In this document: positions 25,874-35,041 of the stretch, piece by piece
Layout: each line of letters starts with the position of its first letter
Position numbering within the stretch: position 1 is the stretch's first letter
Source of the DNA: Paenibacillus tyrphae
GTDB taxonomy: Bacteria; Bacillota; Bacilli; Paenibacillales; NBRC-103111
DNA: 64,000 nt
Assembly: GCF_000722545.1 (NCBI RefSeq)
Contig: NZ_JNVM01000011.1
Location: forward strand, 1-64,000
Reading direction: 5' to 3'
The notes under the pieces: model-generated
Databases searched by the model: none
What the model was told of the DNA's origin: nothing
The model's input: the letters and a program-made list of their open reading frames with translations, nothing else
Translations under genes and position numbers: made by a program

Positions 25874-26560
25874 ATGAACACACCGGCTGTTTCCCGCAAG
25901 CATTTTGACAATTCCAAAGAAAAATACCGCAGCTCCGGCACGGTTATGATGAACAGCCGAATCGTAGTGGAGAAGGAGAAATTCGTGTCCACCGGGATCT
26001 TGACGTACGTCGAAGGGGATATTCTCGAAATCGAAATGTCGGAGTACAAAGCGTTCGAACTGGGCGATGCGGTCAAGCTGACGATTTATTCGCCAGGCGG
26101 CTTTTACCCGTTCGAGTCGACGGTCGTTGCCAAGGATCAGGGCGCGGTTATGGTCATCATTCCGCCCCAGCATCTAAGCCGATTCGCGGAAAAGCGCGAA
26201 CATCCCCGGGTCGAGGTGAATCAAAAGGGCGCTCTCGTATCGTACCGCAACGAGGACGGTTCCTGGCAGGTGCCGGAGGGGCAGATTCCGCTTACCGTTA
26301 AAAACATCAGTCTCAGCGGGATCGGTTTCATCATAGAAGAGCCCGTCGAGCTGGACCGGGACGCGCTGGTGCAGCTGCATCTCGACCTTGGCTTCTCTAT
26401 GCACTGCCGTGCGGAAATTATACGGACGGAGCCGGTGGAGTTCGGCTGCTATTACGGGGCCCATTTCGACGAGCTGGCCGCAGATAAGGCCAATTCGCTG
26501 CGCGCATTTATCCTGAAAAAACAGGTGGAGACGCATTTTGCGCTGAAGCGGGAAGAGTAA
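25874..26560 (+). CDS. PilZ-domain protein (YcgR-like c-di-GMP receptor)
   Basis: A 228-residue cytoplasmic protein with an N-terminal YcgR-like beta domain (about residues 20-105) and a C-terminal PilZ domain. c-di-GMP-binding residues are visible as the RxxxR motif in KREHPRVEV and the NxSxxG motif in KNISLSGIGF. Proteins of this kind act on flagellar motors or exopolysaccharide synthesis when c-di-GMP rises. It sits just below a c-di-GMP riboswitch, so the same signal would control both its synthesis and its activity. The ribosome site is moderate (AAGGATGGTG). Confidence 0.88.
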   Translation: MNTPAVSRKHFDNSKEKYRSSGTVMMNSRIVVEKEKFVSTGILTYVEGDILEIEMSEYKAFELGDAVKLTIYSPGGFYPFESTVVAKDQGAVMVIIPPQHLSRFAEKREHPRVEVNQKGALVSYRNEDGSWQVPEGQIPLTVKNISLSGIGFIIEEPVELDRDALVQLHLDLGFSMHCRAEIIRTEPVEFGCYYGAHFDELAADKANSLRAFILKKQVETHFALKREE

Positions 26561-26651
26561 AAAAAGGCGCAGCCTTCATCGGCAAACGCGCCGGACTGGT
26601 TGGCAACTTGAAGCATATCTTAAAGATAAAAGCTTCGAGGTGGTGAACAGC

Positions 26652-27371
26652 ATGGCGTTTACGATGAAATACGAGATCGTTTCCCGGTATTTGACGGGGC
26701 CGAGCCAACGCCGCCCGGTTCTTGCTCTGGACCCGTGCCGCTTCATGGTGGCGCACGATACGGGTAATCCCGGTGCGACGGCTGTATCCAACGTAGCGTA
26801 TTACGAACGGACCCGAAACGACATGTCGGCTTCGGCGCATTTATTTGTGGACGACCGGGAGATTATCGAGTGCATCCCGTTTTTGACGGGGGCTCCGGAG
26901 AAGGCGTATCACGTTGTGTATAACGTAACGACGGACAACGACCGTTACGGTGCGGATGCCAACGATGCAGCCGGTGCGGTCGAGCTTTGTTACGGCGGAA
27001 GTATCAATCTGGCAGAAGCGTATAAACGATACGTTTGGGTATTGGCGTATGCCTGCTACCGATATGGCTTGAACCCGGAGACGGATATTGCCGGCCACTA
27101 CATGCTTGATCCGACACGGCGCACGGACCCCAAGGAGCCGCTAAGACTGCTTGGCAAGACGTTTGACGATTTTCTGCAGGACGTGGCGGACGAGTATGCT
27201 TCCAGCGTTACGCCGGACCCGCCGGATGCTCTTCTTAGCGTGGAGGATGCGAATAACTTGATCCGTTTTTTGTCTGCGGCGTATTTGGCGATTGATGATA
27301 CGGAAGGCCAGGCGGAATTTCACCGGCTGGCGAACGAGCTTAGAAAGGCTTCCGGCCAACCGGAAGAGTAG
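26652..27371 (+). CDS. N-acetylmuramoyl-L-alanine amidase (Amidase_2 family)
   Basis: Predicted to cut the bond between MurNAc and the stem peptide. The Amidase_2 fold is visible in FMVAHDTGNPGATA (first zinc His), SASAHLFVDDREIIECIP (active-site region), the central YGLNPETDIAGHYML (second zinc His) and DPTRRTDPKEPL. A ~50-residue tail follows. 239 residues, from ATG 26652 after GAGGTGGTG. No signal peptide is seen, as in prophage or sporulation amidases such as XlyA/CwlH types. It has no phage neighbours. Confidence 0.82.
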   Translation: MAFTMKYEIVSRYLTGPSQRRPVLALDPCRFMVAHDTGNPGATAVSNVAYYERTRNDMSASAHLFVDDREIIECIPFLTGAPEKAYHVVYNVTTDNDRYGADANDAAGAVELCYGGSINLAEAYKRYVWVLAYACYRYGLNPETDIAGHYMLDPTRRTDPKEPLRLLGKTFDDFLQDVADEYASSVTPDPPDALLSVEDANNLIRFLSAAYLAIDDTEGQAEFHRLANELRKASGQPEE

Positions 27372-27409
27372 GCTGCAAACGAGAGAACGGAGCGAGTGTA
27401 CGAATAGAG

Positions 27410-27443
27410 CCGGCCTTGCGGAACGCGAAGCCGGTATTTTTTG
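27410..27443 (+). terminator. Amidase terminator
   Basis: CCGGCCTTGCG/CGCGAAGCCGG stem (one mismatch), 3-base loop, followed by TATTTTTT. Confidence 0.85.
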
Positions 27444-27458
27444 CTGTGCGGGCATGAG

Positions 27459-27488
27459 GTGACACAAAGGCCGGTTTTGTAGTATAAT
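27459..27488 (+). promoter_or_regulatory. Probable ychF promoter
   Basis: GTGACA (27459-27464), 18-base spacer, TATAAT (27483-27488), about 50 bases before ychF. Confidence 0.6.
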
Positions 27489-27537
27489 TTTAAGTTAGGA
27501 ATTTGCTTAGAAATACACTGAAGGAGTTGTCCTTTTC

Positions 27538-28638
27538 ATGGCATTGAAAGCAGGGATCGTCGGACTGCCGAACGTTGGCAAATCTACGTTGTTTAACGCG
27601 ATTACGCAAGCCGGAGCGGAGTCGGCGAACTACCCGTTTTGTACTATAGATCCGAACGTCGGTGTCGTCGAGGTGCCGGACGAGCGTCTTGACCGGTTGG
27701 CCGAGATCGTGAATCCGAACCGCATCGTCCCGACGGCATTCGAATTCGTCGATATTGCGGGCCTGGTCAAAGGCGCCAGCAAAGGCGAAGGACTGGGCAA
27801 TAAATTTTTGGCACACATCCGCGAGGTGGATGCGATCGTACACGTCGTGCGCTGCTTCCAGGATGAGAACATCACGCACGTTTCCGGCACGGTCGATCCG
27901 ATCAGCGACATCGAGACGATTAACCTCGAACTGATTTTGGCGGACGTGGATTCCGTCGATAAGCGCATTGATCGCTCCCGCAAAAACATGAAGGGCGGCG
28001 ACAAAAAATACGCGCAAGAGGTCGAAACGCTCGAACGGATCAAAGAAGCGCTCTATAACGATAAACCGGCGCGCAGCGTGGAACTCAGCGATGAAGAGAA
28101 GCTGCTGATCCGCGATTTGCATCTGCTGACGATGAAGCCGGTGCTGTACGCGGCCAACGTGAGCGAATCGGAAGTTGCTGACGCCGAGGGCAATCCGTAC
28201 GTGCAGAAGGTGCGCGAATACGCGGCGCAGGAAGGCGCGGAAGTTGTACCGATCAGCGCGAAGGTCGAATCGGAGATCGCGGAGCTGGAAGGCGAAGACA
28301 AGGCGATGTTCCTTGAGGAGCTGGGGCTGCAGGAATCCGGCTTGAACCGGCTGATTAAAGCGGCTTACAAGCTGCTTGGCTTGTACACGTATTTTACGGC
28401 CGGCGTACAGGAAGTGCGCGCATGGACGATCCGCATGGGTACGAAAGCCCCGCAAGCGGCGGCGGTGATTCATACGGACTTCGAGCGCGGGTTTATCCGG
28501 GCGGAAGTCGTTGGCTACGAAGATTTGGTTGGGTCCGGCTCGATGAATGCGGCGAAGGAAAAAGGACAGCTGCGTCTGGAAGGCAAAGAATATGTCGTTC
28601 AGGACGGCGACGTCATGCACTTCCGTTTCAACGTATAG
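27538..28638 (+). CDS. ychF: Redox-regulated ATPase YchF (Obg-like)
   Basis: A ribosome-associated P-loop ATPase linked to translation and stress responses. The 366-residue protein has the G1 motif [10 protein letters not shown]3 as [20 protein letters not shown], a coiled-coil insert (about residues 130-200) and a C-terminal TGS domain ending in [22 protein letters not shown] replaces the guanine-specific NKxD motif, as expected for an ATP-preferring family. ATG 27538 follows AAGGAG. The ~170 bases to prfA hold no gene. Confidence 0.96.
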   Translation: MALKAGIVGLPNVGKSTLFNAITQAGAESANYPFCTIDPNVGVVEVPDERLDRLAEIVNPNRIVPTAFEFVDIAGLVKGASKGEGLGNKFLAHIREVDAIVHVVRCFQDENITHVSGTVDPISDIETINLELILADVDSVDKRIDRSRKNMKGGDKKYAQEVETLERIKEALYNDKPARSVELSDEEKLLIRDLHLLTMKPVLYAANVSESEVADAEGNPYVQKVREYAAQEGAEVVPISAKVESEIAELEGEDKAMFLEELGLQESGLNRLIKAAYKLLGLYTYFTAGVQEVRAWTIRMGTKAPQAAAVIHTDFERGFIRAEVVGYEDLVGSGSMNAAKEKGQLRLEGKEYVVQDGDVMHFRFNV

Positions 28639-28810
28639 CGAGGCTGGGCTGAGGGACTTGGGGGACCGTCTCTTGCTTCGGCCGCGCGATTCGCGGTGAA
28701 ACGGAGAGAGGGGCAGCAGTCGGGAGACGGCTGTGGGCTCCACGGGAGCCGCAAAGGAACCGGAACGGGCAAACTTACGAAAAACGGAACAAAAGAAAGG
28801 GTGAATGACG

Positions 28811-29890
28811 ATGCTGGACCGGCTTCAAGCATTGGCCGACCGTTATGAAAAGTTGAGTGAGCTGCTGTGCGACCCGGATGTTGCGGGGGACGCGAAAAAG
28901 CTGCGGGAATATTCTAAAGAGCAGTCCGATCTGCAAGAGACGTATGACGCTTATATGGAGTATAAAAGCGTCTCCGAGCAATACGAAGCGGCGCGGGCGA
29001 TGCAGAACGAAAAGCTTGACGACGAAATGAAGGAGCTCGTTAAAATGGAGCTTGACGAGCTGTCGGAGCGCAAAACGGAGCTTGAGGAGCGCATTAAGGT
29101 TCTCATGATGCCGAAGGACCCGAACGACGACAAGAACGTCATCGTGGAAATCCGCGGCGCGGCCGGCGGGGACGAGGCGGCTCTGTTTGCGGCCGACCTG
29201 TACCGGATGTACTCCAAGTTTGCTGATGCGCAGGGCTGGCGTACGGAAGTGATGGACATCAACATGAACGATCTCGGCGGCTTCAAAGAGATTATTTTCA
29301 TGGTGAACGGCAAGGGTGCTTACAGCAAGCTGAAGTTCGAGAGCGGGGCGCACCGCGTGCAGCGCATTCCGACGACGGAGTCGGGCGGGCGCATTCATAC
29401 GTCGACGTCGACCGTTGCGGTTATGCCAGAGATGGAAGATTTTGACATCGAAATCAATGATTCGGACATCCGTGTCGACACGTTTTGTTCGAGCGGTGCA
29501 GGCGGACAGTCCGTCAATACGACGAAATCGGCCGTTCGGGTAACGCACATCCCTACCGGGATCGTGGCGACCTGTCAGGACGGCAAGTCGCAGAACTCGA
29601 ACAAAGAGAAGGCGCTGCAGGTGCTGCGTGCGCGCATTTACGACAAGATGCAGCAGGAAGAGATGGAGAAGTATGGCGCCGAACGGAAGAGCAAGGTCGG
29701 TACAGGCGACCGCTCAGAGCGGATTCGCACGTACAACTTCCCGCAAAGCCGGGTGACCGATCACCGCATCGGCCTGACGCTGCACCGGTTGGATGCTGTG
29801 CTGAACGGCGATATGGACGAGATCGTTTCAGCGCTGACGATCGCCTCTCAAACCGAGCAGATGGAAAAAGGAGAATACGCCGGTGCGTAA
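28811..29890 (+). CDS. prfA: Peptide chain release factor 1
   Basis: Recognises UAA and UAG in the ribosome and triggers peptide release. The 359-residue protein carries the catalytic GGQ in [10 protein letters not shown], and the codon-recognition loop lies near [14 protein letters not shown]. An N-terminal helical domain (residues 1-100) is rich in charged coils. ATG 28811 gives nine bases spacing to AAAGGG; ATG 28805 is too close. Followed by prmC with an 8-base overlap, so the factor and its modifying enzyme are made together. Confidence 0.97.
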   Translation: MLDRLQALADRYEKLSELLCDPDVAGDAKKLREYSKEQSDLQETYDAYMEYKSVSEQYEAARAMQNEKLDDEMKELVKMELDELSERKTELEERIKVLMMPKDPNDDKNVIVEIRGAAGGDEAALFAADLYRMYSKFADAQGWRTEVMDINMNDLGGFKEIIFMVNGKGAYSKLKFESGAHRVQRIPTTESGGRIHTSTSTVAVMPEMEDFDIEINDSDIRVDTFCSSGAGGQSVNTTKSAVRVTHIPTGIVATCQDGKSQNSNKEKALQVLRARIYDKMQQEEMEKYGAERKSKVGTGDRSERIRTYNFPQSRVTDHRIGLTLHRLDAVLNGDMDEIVSALTIASQTEQMEKGEYAGA

Positions 29891-30806
29891 CGAACGGCGG
29901 ATAACGATACGTGAAGCCTATGCCGAGGCTTCTTCTTTTTTGCGGCAGCGCGGGGTGCGGGAGCCGGAGGCCAACGCCGGCCGGCTGCTGGAGCACCTGC
30001 TGGGCGAGAGCCGCAGCGGGCTTCTGCTGCGCTGGCCGGAGCCGTTCCCGCGAGAGCGGGAGGTGGACTGGCAGCGGCTGCTCGAGCGTAAGGCGAGCGG
30101 CGAGCCGGTGCAGTATATCATCGGGGAGCAGGAGTTCTACGGGCTCCCCTTTACGGTGACGCCGGCGGTGCTCATCCCGCGGCCGGAGACGGAGCTGCTG
30201 GTCGAGCAGGTGGTCCGGCTCGGGCAGCAGCTCTTCGGCGGGGCCGCGGGCGGGCCGGGCGCCGGGGTTGGGGCTTCGCCGACGGTCGCAGACGTCGGCA
30301 CAGGCAGCGGCGCGATCGCGGTGAGCCTCGCGGTGCAGTGCCCTTCATGGCGCGTGACGGCGTCGGACATCGCGCCGGACGCGCTGGCGGTGGCGCGAGC
30401 GAACGCCGAGCGCAACGGGGTAGCCGAGCGGGTCGCCTTCGTGGAAGGGGACCTGCTCGGCCCATGGATCGAGCGCGGCGAGCGGCTCGATCTGGTGGTA
30501 TCTAATCCGCCGTACATTCCGGAGGCGGATGAGGCGGGGCTGCAGCCCGAGGTGCGGCTGTTCGAGCCGCGGACGGCATTGTACGGCGGAGCTGACGGGC
30601 TGGAGCCGTACCGCCGCCTGACGGCGCAGCTGGGCGAGCTGCCGGCGATGCCCGCGCTGGTCGGCTTCGAGGTCGGCCAAGGGCAGGCGGACGAGGTGCG
30701 CCGTTTATTGGAGCGGGCGGCCGATTGGGACGAGGTGCAGATTGTACCGGATTTGGCCGGGATCGACCGGCATGTGATCGCTTATCGAAGCAAGAATCAC
30801 GCTTGA
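29883..30806 (+). CDS. prmC: Release factor glutamine methyltransferase
   Basis: Methylates the glutamine of the GGQ motif in release factors using SAM. The SAM site [16 protein letters not shown] and catalytic NPPYIP are present, with [12 protein letters not shown] before them. The 307-residue product has a Gly/Ala/Pro-rich insert (about residues 119-133, [16 protein letters not shown]) just ahead of the SAM motif. Codon use is strikingly GC-rich compared with prfA and spoIIR. Start is GTG after AAGGAG inside the prfA end. Confidence 0.95.
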   Translation: MRNERRITIREAYAEASSFLRQRGVREPEANAGRLLEHLLGESRSGLLLRWPEPFPREREVDWQRLLERKASGEPVQYIIGEQEFYGLPFTVTPAVLIPRPETELLVEQVVRLGQQLFGGAAGGPGAGVGASPTVADVGTGSGAIAVSLAVQCPSWRVTASDIAPDALAVARANAERNGVAERVAFVEGDLLGPWIERGERLDLVVSNPPYIPEADEAGLQPEVRLFEPRTALYGGADGLEPYRRLTAQLGELPAMPALVGFEVGQGQADEVRRLLERAADWDEVQIVPDLAGIDRHVIAYRSKNHA

Positions 30807-30872
30807 AGACAGGCAGGTTAGGCCTGCACCCGCCTTACAAGCACAGCATGCAGAACTTTATTTTTCGCCCGA

Positions 30873-30901
30873 GTATAAACTCTCTCAAACCCGAGCATAC
30901 T
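30873..30901 (+). promoter_or_regulatory. Sigma-F-like promoter of spoIIR
   Basis: GTATA (30873-30877), 15-base spacer, GAGCATACT (30893-30901). It fits GYATA-N14/15-GGnnAnAnT with one mismatch, about 42 bases before the start. spoIIR is sigma-F dependent in B. subtilis. Confidence 0.6.
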
Positions 30902-30942
30902 GACAACTAGAAATGCTAGAGTTCGAGAGGGGCTGTTCGGAG

Positions 30943-31773
30943 ATGGTCAAACGGTTTGCGTGGAAACGATATGCGTACTTGGCATTTGCGCTTATGGTGA
31001 TGCTGGCCTGCTGGGAAACGAACCGTTCCAATGCGATGCTGGCTACGGCGGAACGCGAAATGGAAACGGGAAGCTCGATTCCGAAGGAAGCGATCCGTCT
31101 GCGCATTCTGGCCAACTCCGACGCTCCGGCCGATCAATGGGTAAAGCGCGAGGTGCGTGACGCCGTCATGGAGCAGATGAAAAGCTGGGTGACCGAGCCT
31201 CAAGGCATCGAAGCGGCCCGCCGAACCTTGCGTAGTCATCTGCCCGAGCTCGATAAGCTTGTCGGCGAAACGCTGCGCAAGAACGGCTTTGACTATACGT
31301 ATCGTGTGGAACTGGGCATGGTCCCGTTCCCGGTTAAAGTATATAACAACGAAGTGTATCCCGCAGGAGATTACGAAGCGCTGCGCATCGCCATCGGCGC
31401 CGCCGAAGGGCAGAACTGGTGGTGCGTGCTGTTCCCGCCTCTATGCTTTGCAGACACAGGTGTCGTGAAAAAGAACAACACGGCGTATGCTGCCGCCGCG
31501 GAAGAGTCTGCGGAAAATGGCGGATCGGCGCAAAGCGAACATGCTCCGGCTTCGAAACAGGGTGCTGCCGAAACCGGAAAGAAAAGTAAGCCGGAGAGTA
31601 AAAGCGGAAACGCCGGAGGCGACGCCAAGGTCCGGAACGGAAAAGCGGCGGACAGCGACAAAGTTTCCGTTCCATCGAAAGCTCAACCCGAGGCCCCGGC
31701 GGAAGCCCCGCAGCCGGAAGTGCGCTTCCTCTTATGGGACCTCATGAACAAAGTCGGCTCGTGGTTTGCCTGA
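30943..31773 (+). CDS. spoIIR: Stage II sporulation protein R
   Basis: Signal protein secreted from the forespore that triggers SpoIIGA cleavage of pro-sigma-E in the mother cell. The N-terminal hydrophobic segment (AYLAFALMVMLACW) serves export. Family motifs are IPKEAIRLRILANSDAPADQ, GMVPFPVKVYNNEVYPAGDYEALRI and NWWCVLFPPLCF. Unlike the ~220-residue B. subtilis protein it has a ~75-residue Lys/Ala/Ser/Glu-rich low-complexity insert (about residues 175-250) before a short conserved end (VRFLLWDLMNKV). 276 residues. Confidence 0.93.
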   Translation: MVKRFAWKRYAYLAFALMVMLACWETNRSNAMLATAEREMETGSSIPKEAIRLRILANSDAPADQWVKREVRDAVMEQMKSWVTEPQGIEAARRTLRSHLPELDKLVGETLRKNGFDYTYRVELGMVPFPVKVYNNEVYPAGDYEALRIAIGAAEGQNWWCVLFPPLCFADTGVVKKNNTAYAAAAEESAENGGSAQSEHAPASKQGAAETGKKSKPESKSGNAGGDAKVRNGKAADSDKVSVPSKAQPEAPAEAPQPEVRFLLWDLMNKVGSWFA

Positions 31774-31821
31774 TGCGGCGGCCCGTCCGGGCCGGTCTGT
31801 CAGGAAAGGAAGATAACGAAC

Positions 31822-32883
31822 ATGACGACGGAAACAAAGGTGTGGAAAGTGAGCGCGGAAGCCCCTTCTAGAGAAGCATTAATTGAAGCGGCCGCGCTGC
31901 TGCGGGACGGACAAACGGTCGCGTTTCCGACCGAGACGGTGTATGGCCTCGGGGCGGACGCCCGGAACACGGAGGCCGTTGCGGACATTTTCGCAGCCAA
32001 GGGCAGGCCGTCGGATAACCCGCTGATCGTTCATATCGCGGACAGGTCTCAGCTGGAGGAGCTCGTCGCTCCGCCGGAGGAGGCCGTTTTGCGTTTACTG
32101 GACGCCTTCTGGCCAGGACCACTGACCGTCGTGCTGCCGGTAAAGTCGGGCGCACTGTCCCCGCTCGTCACGGCGGGACTTTCCACGGTCGGGCTGCGCA
32201 TGCCGGGCCATCCTGTCGCGCTCGCGCTGATCGCAGCCTCCGGCTGTCCGATCGCCGCTCCGAGCGCGAACCGTTCCGGCCGGCCGAGCCCGACAACCGC
32301 CGCGCACGTGTTGGGCGATCTTGCGGGCCGCATTGCGGGAATCGTCGACGGAGGAGAGGCCGGGGTCGGCCTGGAGTCGACCGTGGTGGAATTTGCGGGC
32401 GATGCGCTTTATATTTTGCGGCCCGGTGGGGTGACGGCGGGTCAGCTTCGCGAAGCGCTGCCGGGCATTCCCGTGATCGAGCCGCAGGCGGAGCACCGCG
32501 AGCCCGACGCTCCGCGCGCACCGGGTATGAAATATGCGCATTACGCGCCACGGGGGACGATGGTGCTTGTGCAGGGCGAATCGGACGAGCTGGTGCATGC
32601 CTGCATGCAGCGCGAGCTGGACGAAGCCCGTGCGCGGGGCGAGCGCACCGGCGTATTGACCTACGCGGAGCACGCGGACCGCTTCCGCGCGGACTATGTC
32701 GTGCCGTGCGGCCGCATGGACGCCCTGGAAACGGTCGCCCATGGGCTATACGCGGCACTGCGCGAGTTCGACGAAGCCGGGATCGGCTTCATCGCGGCCG
32801 AAGCTTGCCCCGAAGAAGGCCTCGGGGCCGCCATTATGAACCGGCTGCGCAAAGCTGCCGGGGGCCGCATTTTAACGGTGTAA
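31822..32883 (+). CDS. sua5: L-threonylcarbamoyladenylate synthase (Sua5 type)
   Basis: Makes threonylcarbamoyl-AMP from threonine, bicarbonate and ATP for t6A37 modification of tRNAs reading ANN codons. The YrdC domain shows FPTETVYGLGADA, GRPSDNPLIVHI, FWPGPLTVVL and PIAAPSANRSGRPSPT. The linker PGMKYAHYAP leads to the Sua5 C-terminal domain (about residues 235-350), so it is the two-domain form, called YwlC in B. subtilis. 353 residues. ATG 31822 follows AAAGGAAG. The position after spoIIR is conserved. Confidence 0.95.
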   Translation: MTTETKVWKVSAEAPSREALIEAAALLRDGQTVAFPTETVYGLGADARNTEAVADIFAAKGRPSDNPLIVHIADRSQLEELVAPPEEAVLRLLDAFWPGPLTVVLPVKSGALSPLVTAGLSTVGLRMPGHPVALALIAASGCPIAAPSANRSGRPSPTTAAHVLGDLAGRIAGIVDGGEAGVGLESTVVEFAGDALYILRPGGVTAGQLREALPGIPVIEPQAEHREPDAPRAPGMKYAHYAPRGTMVLVQGESDELVHACMQRELDEARARGERTGVLTYAEHADRFRADYVVPCGRMDALETVAHGLYAALREFDEAGIGFIAAEACPEEGLGAAIMNRLRKAAGGRILTV

Positions 32884-33037
32884 TCATTTCTCCAGCTTAG
32901 TTCTTCTGGCCCGTGTACCCTACAAAGAGATTCGCTCACCTTCTACGCATTCCTCCGCTCATGGCATATTATGGCATTCATGATTACCCTCTTGTCCGCA
33001 TATGTTGGTTAAGAAGAGGACAGGGGGTAGGGGAAGC

Positions 33038-33601
33038 ATGGATCTAGCATCGCCGCTGCTATGGGGACAATTCATTTCCATCGGGCTTATGGCGCTGGCC
33101 CTTGGGTTGGATGCGTTGTCACTGGGGCTCGGGATCGGCATGAGGGGCATCCGCAAGCTCGATATTGCCAAAATTAGCATCGTAACCGCCCTGTTCCATA
33201 TCTTGATGCCGCTGGCGGGAATGTGGACGGGCGGCTATATCAGCGCGCTGATCGGCAAAGTCGCCACGATCTGCGGAGGCGTCCTGTTGCTGCTGCTCGG
33301 AGCGCATATGGTTTACAGCTCCTTACGTGCGGAAGCGTCCCCGACGTACGATCACCGATCTTTTTGGGGTCTCATGCTGTTTTCGCTAAGCGTCAGTATC
33401 GATTCGTTCTCGGTTGGCGTTTCGCTCGGCATGTTCGCAGGGGATGTCCTCATGACCGTTCTCATGTTCGGCGCGGCAGGCGGACTCATGTCGGTCGTCG
33501 GGCTGGTGCTCGGCCGAAGGGTTGGTGAATGGGTCGGAGAGTATGGCGAAGCGCTGGGCGGCGTCATCCTGCTTGCGTTCGGCATTCGATTTTTGTTGTG
33601 A
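33038..33601 (+). CDS. mntP: Manganese efflux pump MntP
   Basis: Exports Mn2+. The 187-residue protein has six membrane helices in two repeated halves, each with a conserved Asp motif: GLDALSLGLGIGM and SIDSFSVGVSLGM. ATG 33038 follows GTAGGGGAAGC; the open frame back to 33002 has no ribosome site. No yybP-ykoY manganese riboswitch is visible upstream. It occupies the B. subtilis ywlD position. Confidence 0.92.
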   Translation: MDLASPLLWGQFISIGLMALALGLDALSLGLGIGMRGIRKLDIAKISIVTALFHILMPLAGMWTGGYISALIGKVATICGGVLLLLLGAHMVYSSLRAEASPTYDHRSFWGLMLFSLSVSIDSFSVGVSLGMFAGDVLMTVLMFGAAGGLMSVVGLVLGRRVGEWVGEYGEALGGVILLAFGIRFLL

Positions 33602-33702
33602 CCGATCCGCATCTTCCCTAGGGCGATTTAGAGGTAAATCCGATGGTTTTGAGGTAATATATAGGGGAGAACCATTTTAGATATGAAAGAGGGGAGAAAG
33701 CG

Positions 33703-34287
33703 ATGAACCGGATCTTGTTCGTTTGTACCGGCAATACTTGCCGCAGTCCGATGGCGGAAGGATTGATGCGAAAAATACTGGCGGACGAGGGGCTGGCGGG
33801 GATCGAGGTGCGATCCGCCGGGGTAGCCGCCCATGACGGGACTCCGATCTCCGAGCACGCAGCGACCGTGTTAAAATCAAACGGCGGCACAGGGCCTCAG
33901 CGTTCCTCTGCTCTTTCGCAATTGACGGTCGAGTGGGCGGATTTGATCCTGACGATGACCTCCGCGCACAAAAGATATACGATTCAACGGTTTCCGGACG
34001 CCGTGGATAAGATTCATACCTTGAGGGAATACGTAGAAGCCGATTCGGCAGCCGCGGCGAAAATCGCCGAAGTCGAAAGACTGATGACCGATATCCAGCT
34101 GAAACAAGCGTTGGCGAAGCCGGTGACGGACGAAGAGCGGTCCCGTATTGTAATGTTGCAGAGGGAACTGCCCACTCCGGACATCGCCGATCCGTTCGGC
34201 GGCTCGCTGCAGCAGTACGAGAGCTGTGCAGTCGAAATTCACGCCTGTCTAATTAAACTCGCGGCTAAGCTGAAAGAAGCTAATTGA
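33703..34287 (+). CDS. ywlE: Protein-arginine phosphatase YwlE-like (LMW phosphatase fold)
   Basis: Removes phosphate from arginine residues marked by McsB, opposing Clp targeting. The P-loop VCTGNTCRSPMAEG gives nucleophile Cys8, and Thr12 is the residue linked to arginine specificity; the general acid is in DIADPFGGS. The 194-residue product is longer than B. subtilis YwlE (about 150) because of a ~40-residue insert before DPFGG (roughly residues 110-150, charged and helical). ATG 33703 follows GAGGGGAG. Confidence 0.9.
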   Translation: MNRILFVCTGNTCRSPMAEGLMRKILADEGLAGIEVRSAGVAAHDGTPISEHAATVLKSNGGTGPQRSSALSQLTVEWADLILTMTSAHKRYTIQRFPDAVDKIHTLREYVEADSAAAAKIAEVERLMTDIQLKQALAKPVTDEERSRIVMLQRELPTPDIADPFGGSLQQYESCAVEIHACLIKLAAKLKEAN

Positions 34288-34323
34288 AGCTTCTTGCGTT
34301 ACCGCGCAAGCGGTAAGATAGGC

Positions 34324-34352
34324 TTTACACCGGATGCAGAATCGGATATGAT
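34324..34352 (+). promoter_or_regulatory. Promoter of the ZTP riboswitch-rpiB-ywlG-glyA unit
   Basis: TTTACA (34324-34329), 17-base spacer, TATGAT (34347-34352). The aptamer begins about 20 bases downstream. Confidence 0.7.
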
Positions 34353-34370
34353 GGACGTATACATGAAGGA

Positions 34371-34446
34371 ATCCCGGTGTAACTGGCGACGAGTGGGGGC
34401 AACCACAGTGGAGCATCGGGACATACGGCCGGTCGCCTGGGCAAAG
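34371..34446 (+). ncRNA. ZTP (pfl) riboswitch
   Basis: Matches the ZTP consensus: CCCGGTGTAACTGGCG, the GTGGG-loop-CCAC hairpin, GGAGCATCGGG closing the first stem, a short linker, and the highly conserved CGGTCGCCTGGGCA. The partner stem CCCGGTG...CATCGGG is intact. ZTP (and ZMP) accumulates when 10-formyl-THF is short. An intrinsic terminator follows directly, and the operon contains glyA, a one-carbon gene. Confidence 0.88.
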
Positions 34447-34486
34447 AGCATCGCAAGCGGACACGCATGCGTCATGCTCTTTTTTC
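34445..34486 (+). terminator. ZTP riboswitch terminator
   Basis: AGAGCAT/ATGCTCT stem with inner CGCA/TGCG and GCG/CGC pairs, followed by TTTTTTC. It starts at the last bases of the aptamer, so ligand binding can compete with terminator folding. Confidence 0.8.
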
Positions 34487-34548
34487 GTTTTTGTCGCGGT
34501 TTTAGGTTATAATGAAATCGACATTAGCGAGGAGGCGAATTCACGAAA

Positions 34549-35007
34549 ATGAAAATTGCAATGGGTGCGGATCATGCGGGGTACCGGCTGAAGGACGAGC
34601 TGAAGCCTTTGATCGAATCATTGGGACACGAGGTTCAAGATTATGGCTGCAGTGGCGCCGATTCCGTCGATTATCCGGATTATGCGCTGGCTGTGTGCGA
34701 GAAAGTGGCGACGGGTGATGCGGACAAAGGCATTCTCATCTGCGGGACAGGCATCGGCATGACCATCGCGGCCAACAAAGTGCCGGGTATCCGCTGCGCG
34801 CTCGTGCACGATTTGTTTTCCGCCAAAGCGACGCGGGAGCACAACGATTCGAACGTGCTCGCGTTGGGCGAGCGGGTCATCGGCCCGGGGGTTGCGCAGG
34901 AAATCGTTAAGATCTGGCTCGAAACCGAATTTTCGGAAGGCGAACGCCACCGGAATCGGGTGAACAAGGTCAAGGCGCTCGAAGACAAGTACGCCGTACA
35001 TCCTTAA
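34549..35007 (+). CDS. rpiB: Ribose 5-phosphate isomerase B
   Basis: Interconverts ribulose 5-phosphate and ribose 5-phosphate. The 152-residue RpiB/LacAB protein starts MKIAMGADHAGYRLK and contains the active-site loop ILICGTGIGMTIAANK with its cysteine, plus HDLFSAKATREHND. ATG 34549 follows GCGAGGAGGCG. It is the first gene after the ZTP riboswitch, which links pentose phosphate supply with purine and folate state. Confidence 0.93.
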   Translation: MKIAMGADHAGYRLKDELKPLIESLGHEVQDYGCSGADSVDYPDYALAVCEKVATGDADKGILICGTGIGMTIAANKVPGIRCALVHDLFSAKATREHNDSNVLALGERVIGPGVAQEIVKIWLETEFSEGERHRNRVNKVKALEDKYAVHP

Positions 35008-35041
35008 ATTTGCCGCACGGCAGGAAAAGAGGGTGCAATCG

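Noticed and set aside
32884..33037. Manganese (yybP-ykoY) riboswitch before mntP
   Set aside because: The gap is only about 150 bases and lacks the conserved core of that aptamer.
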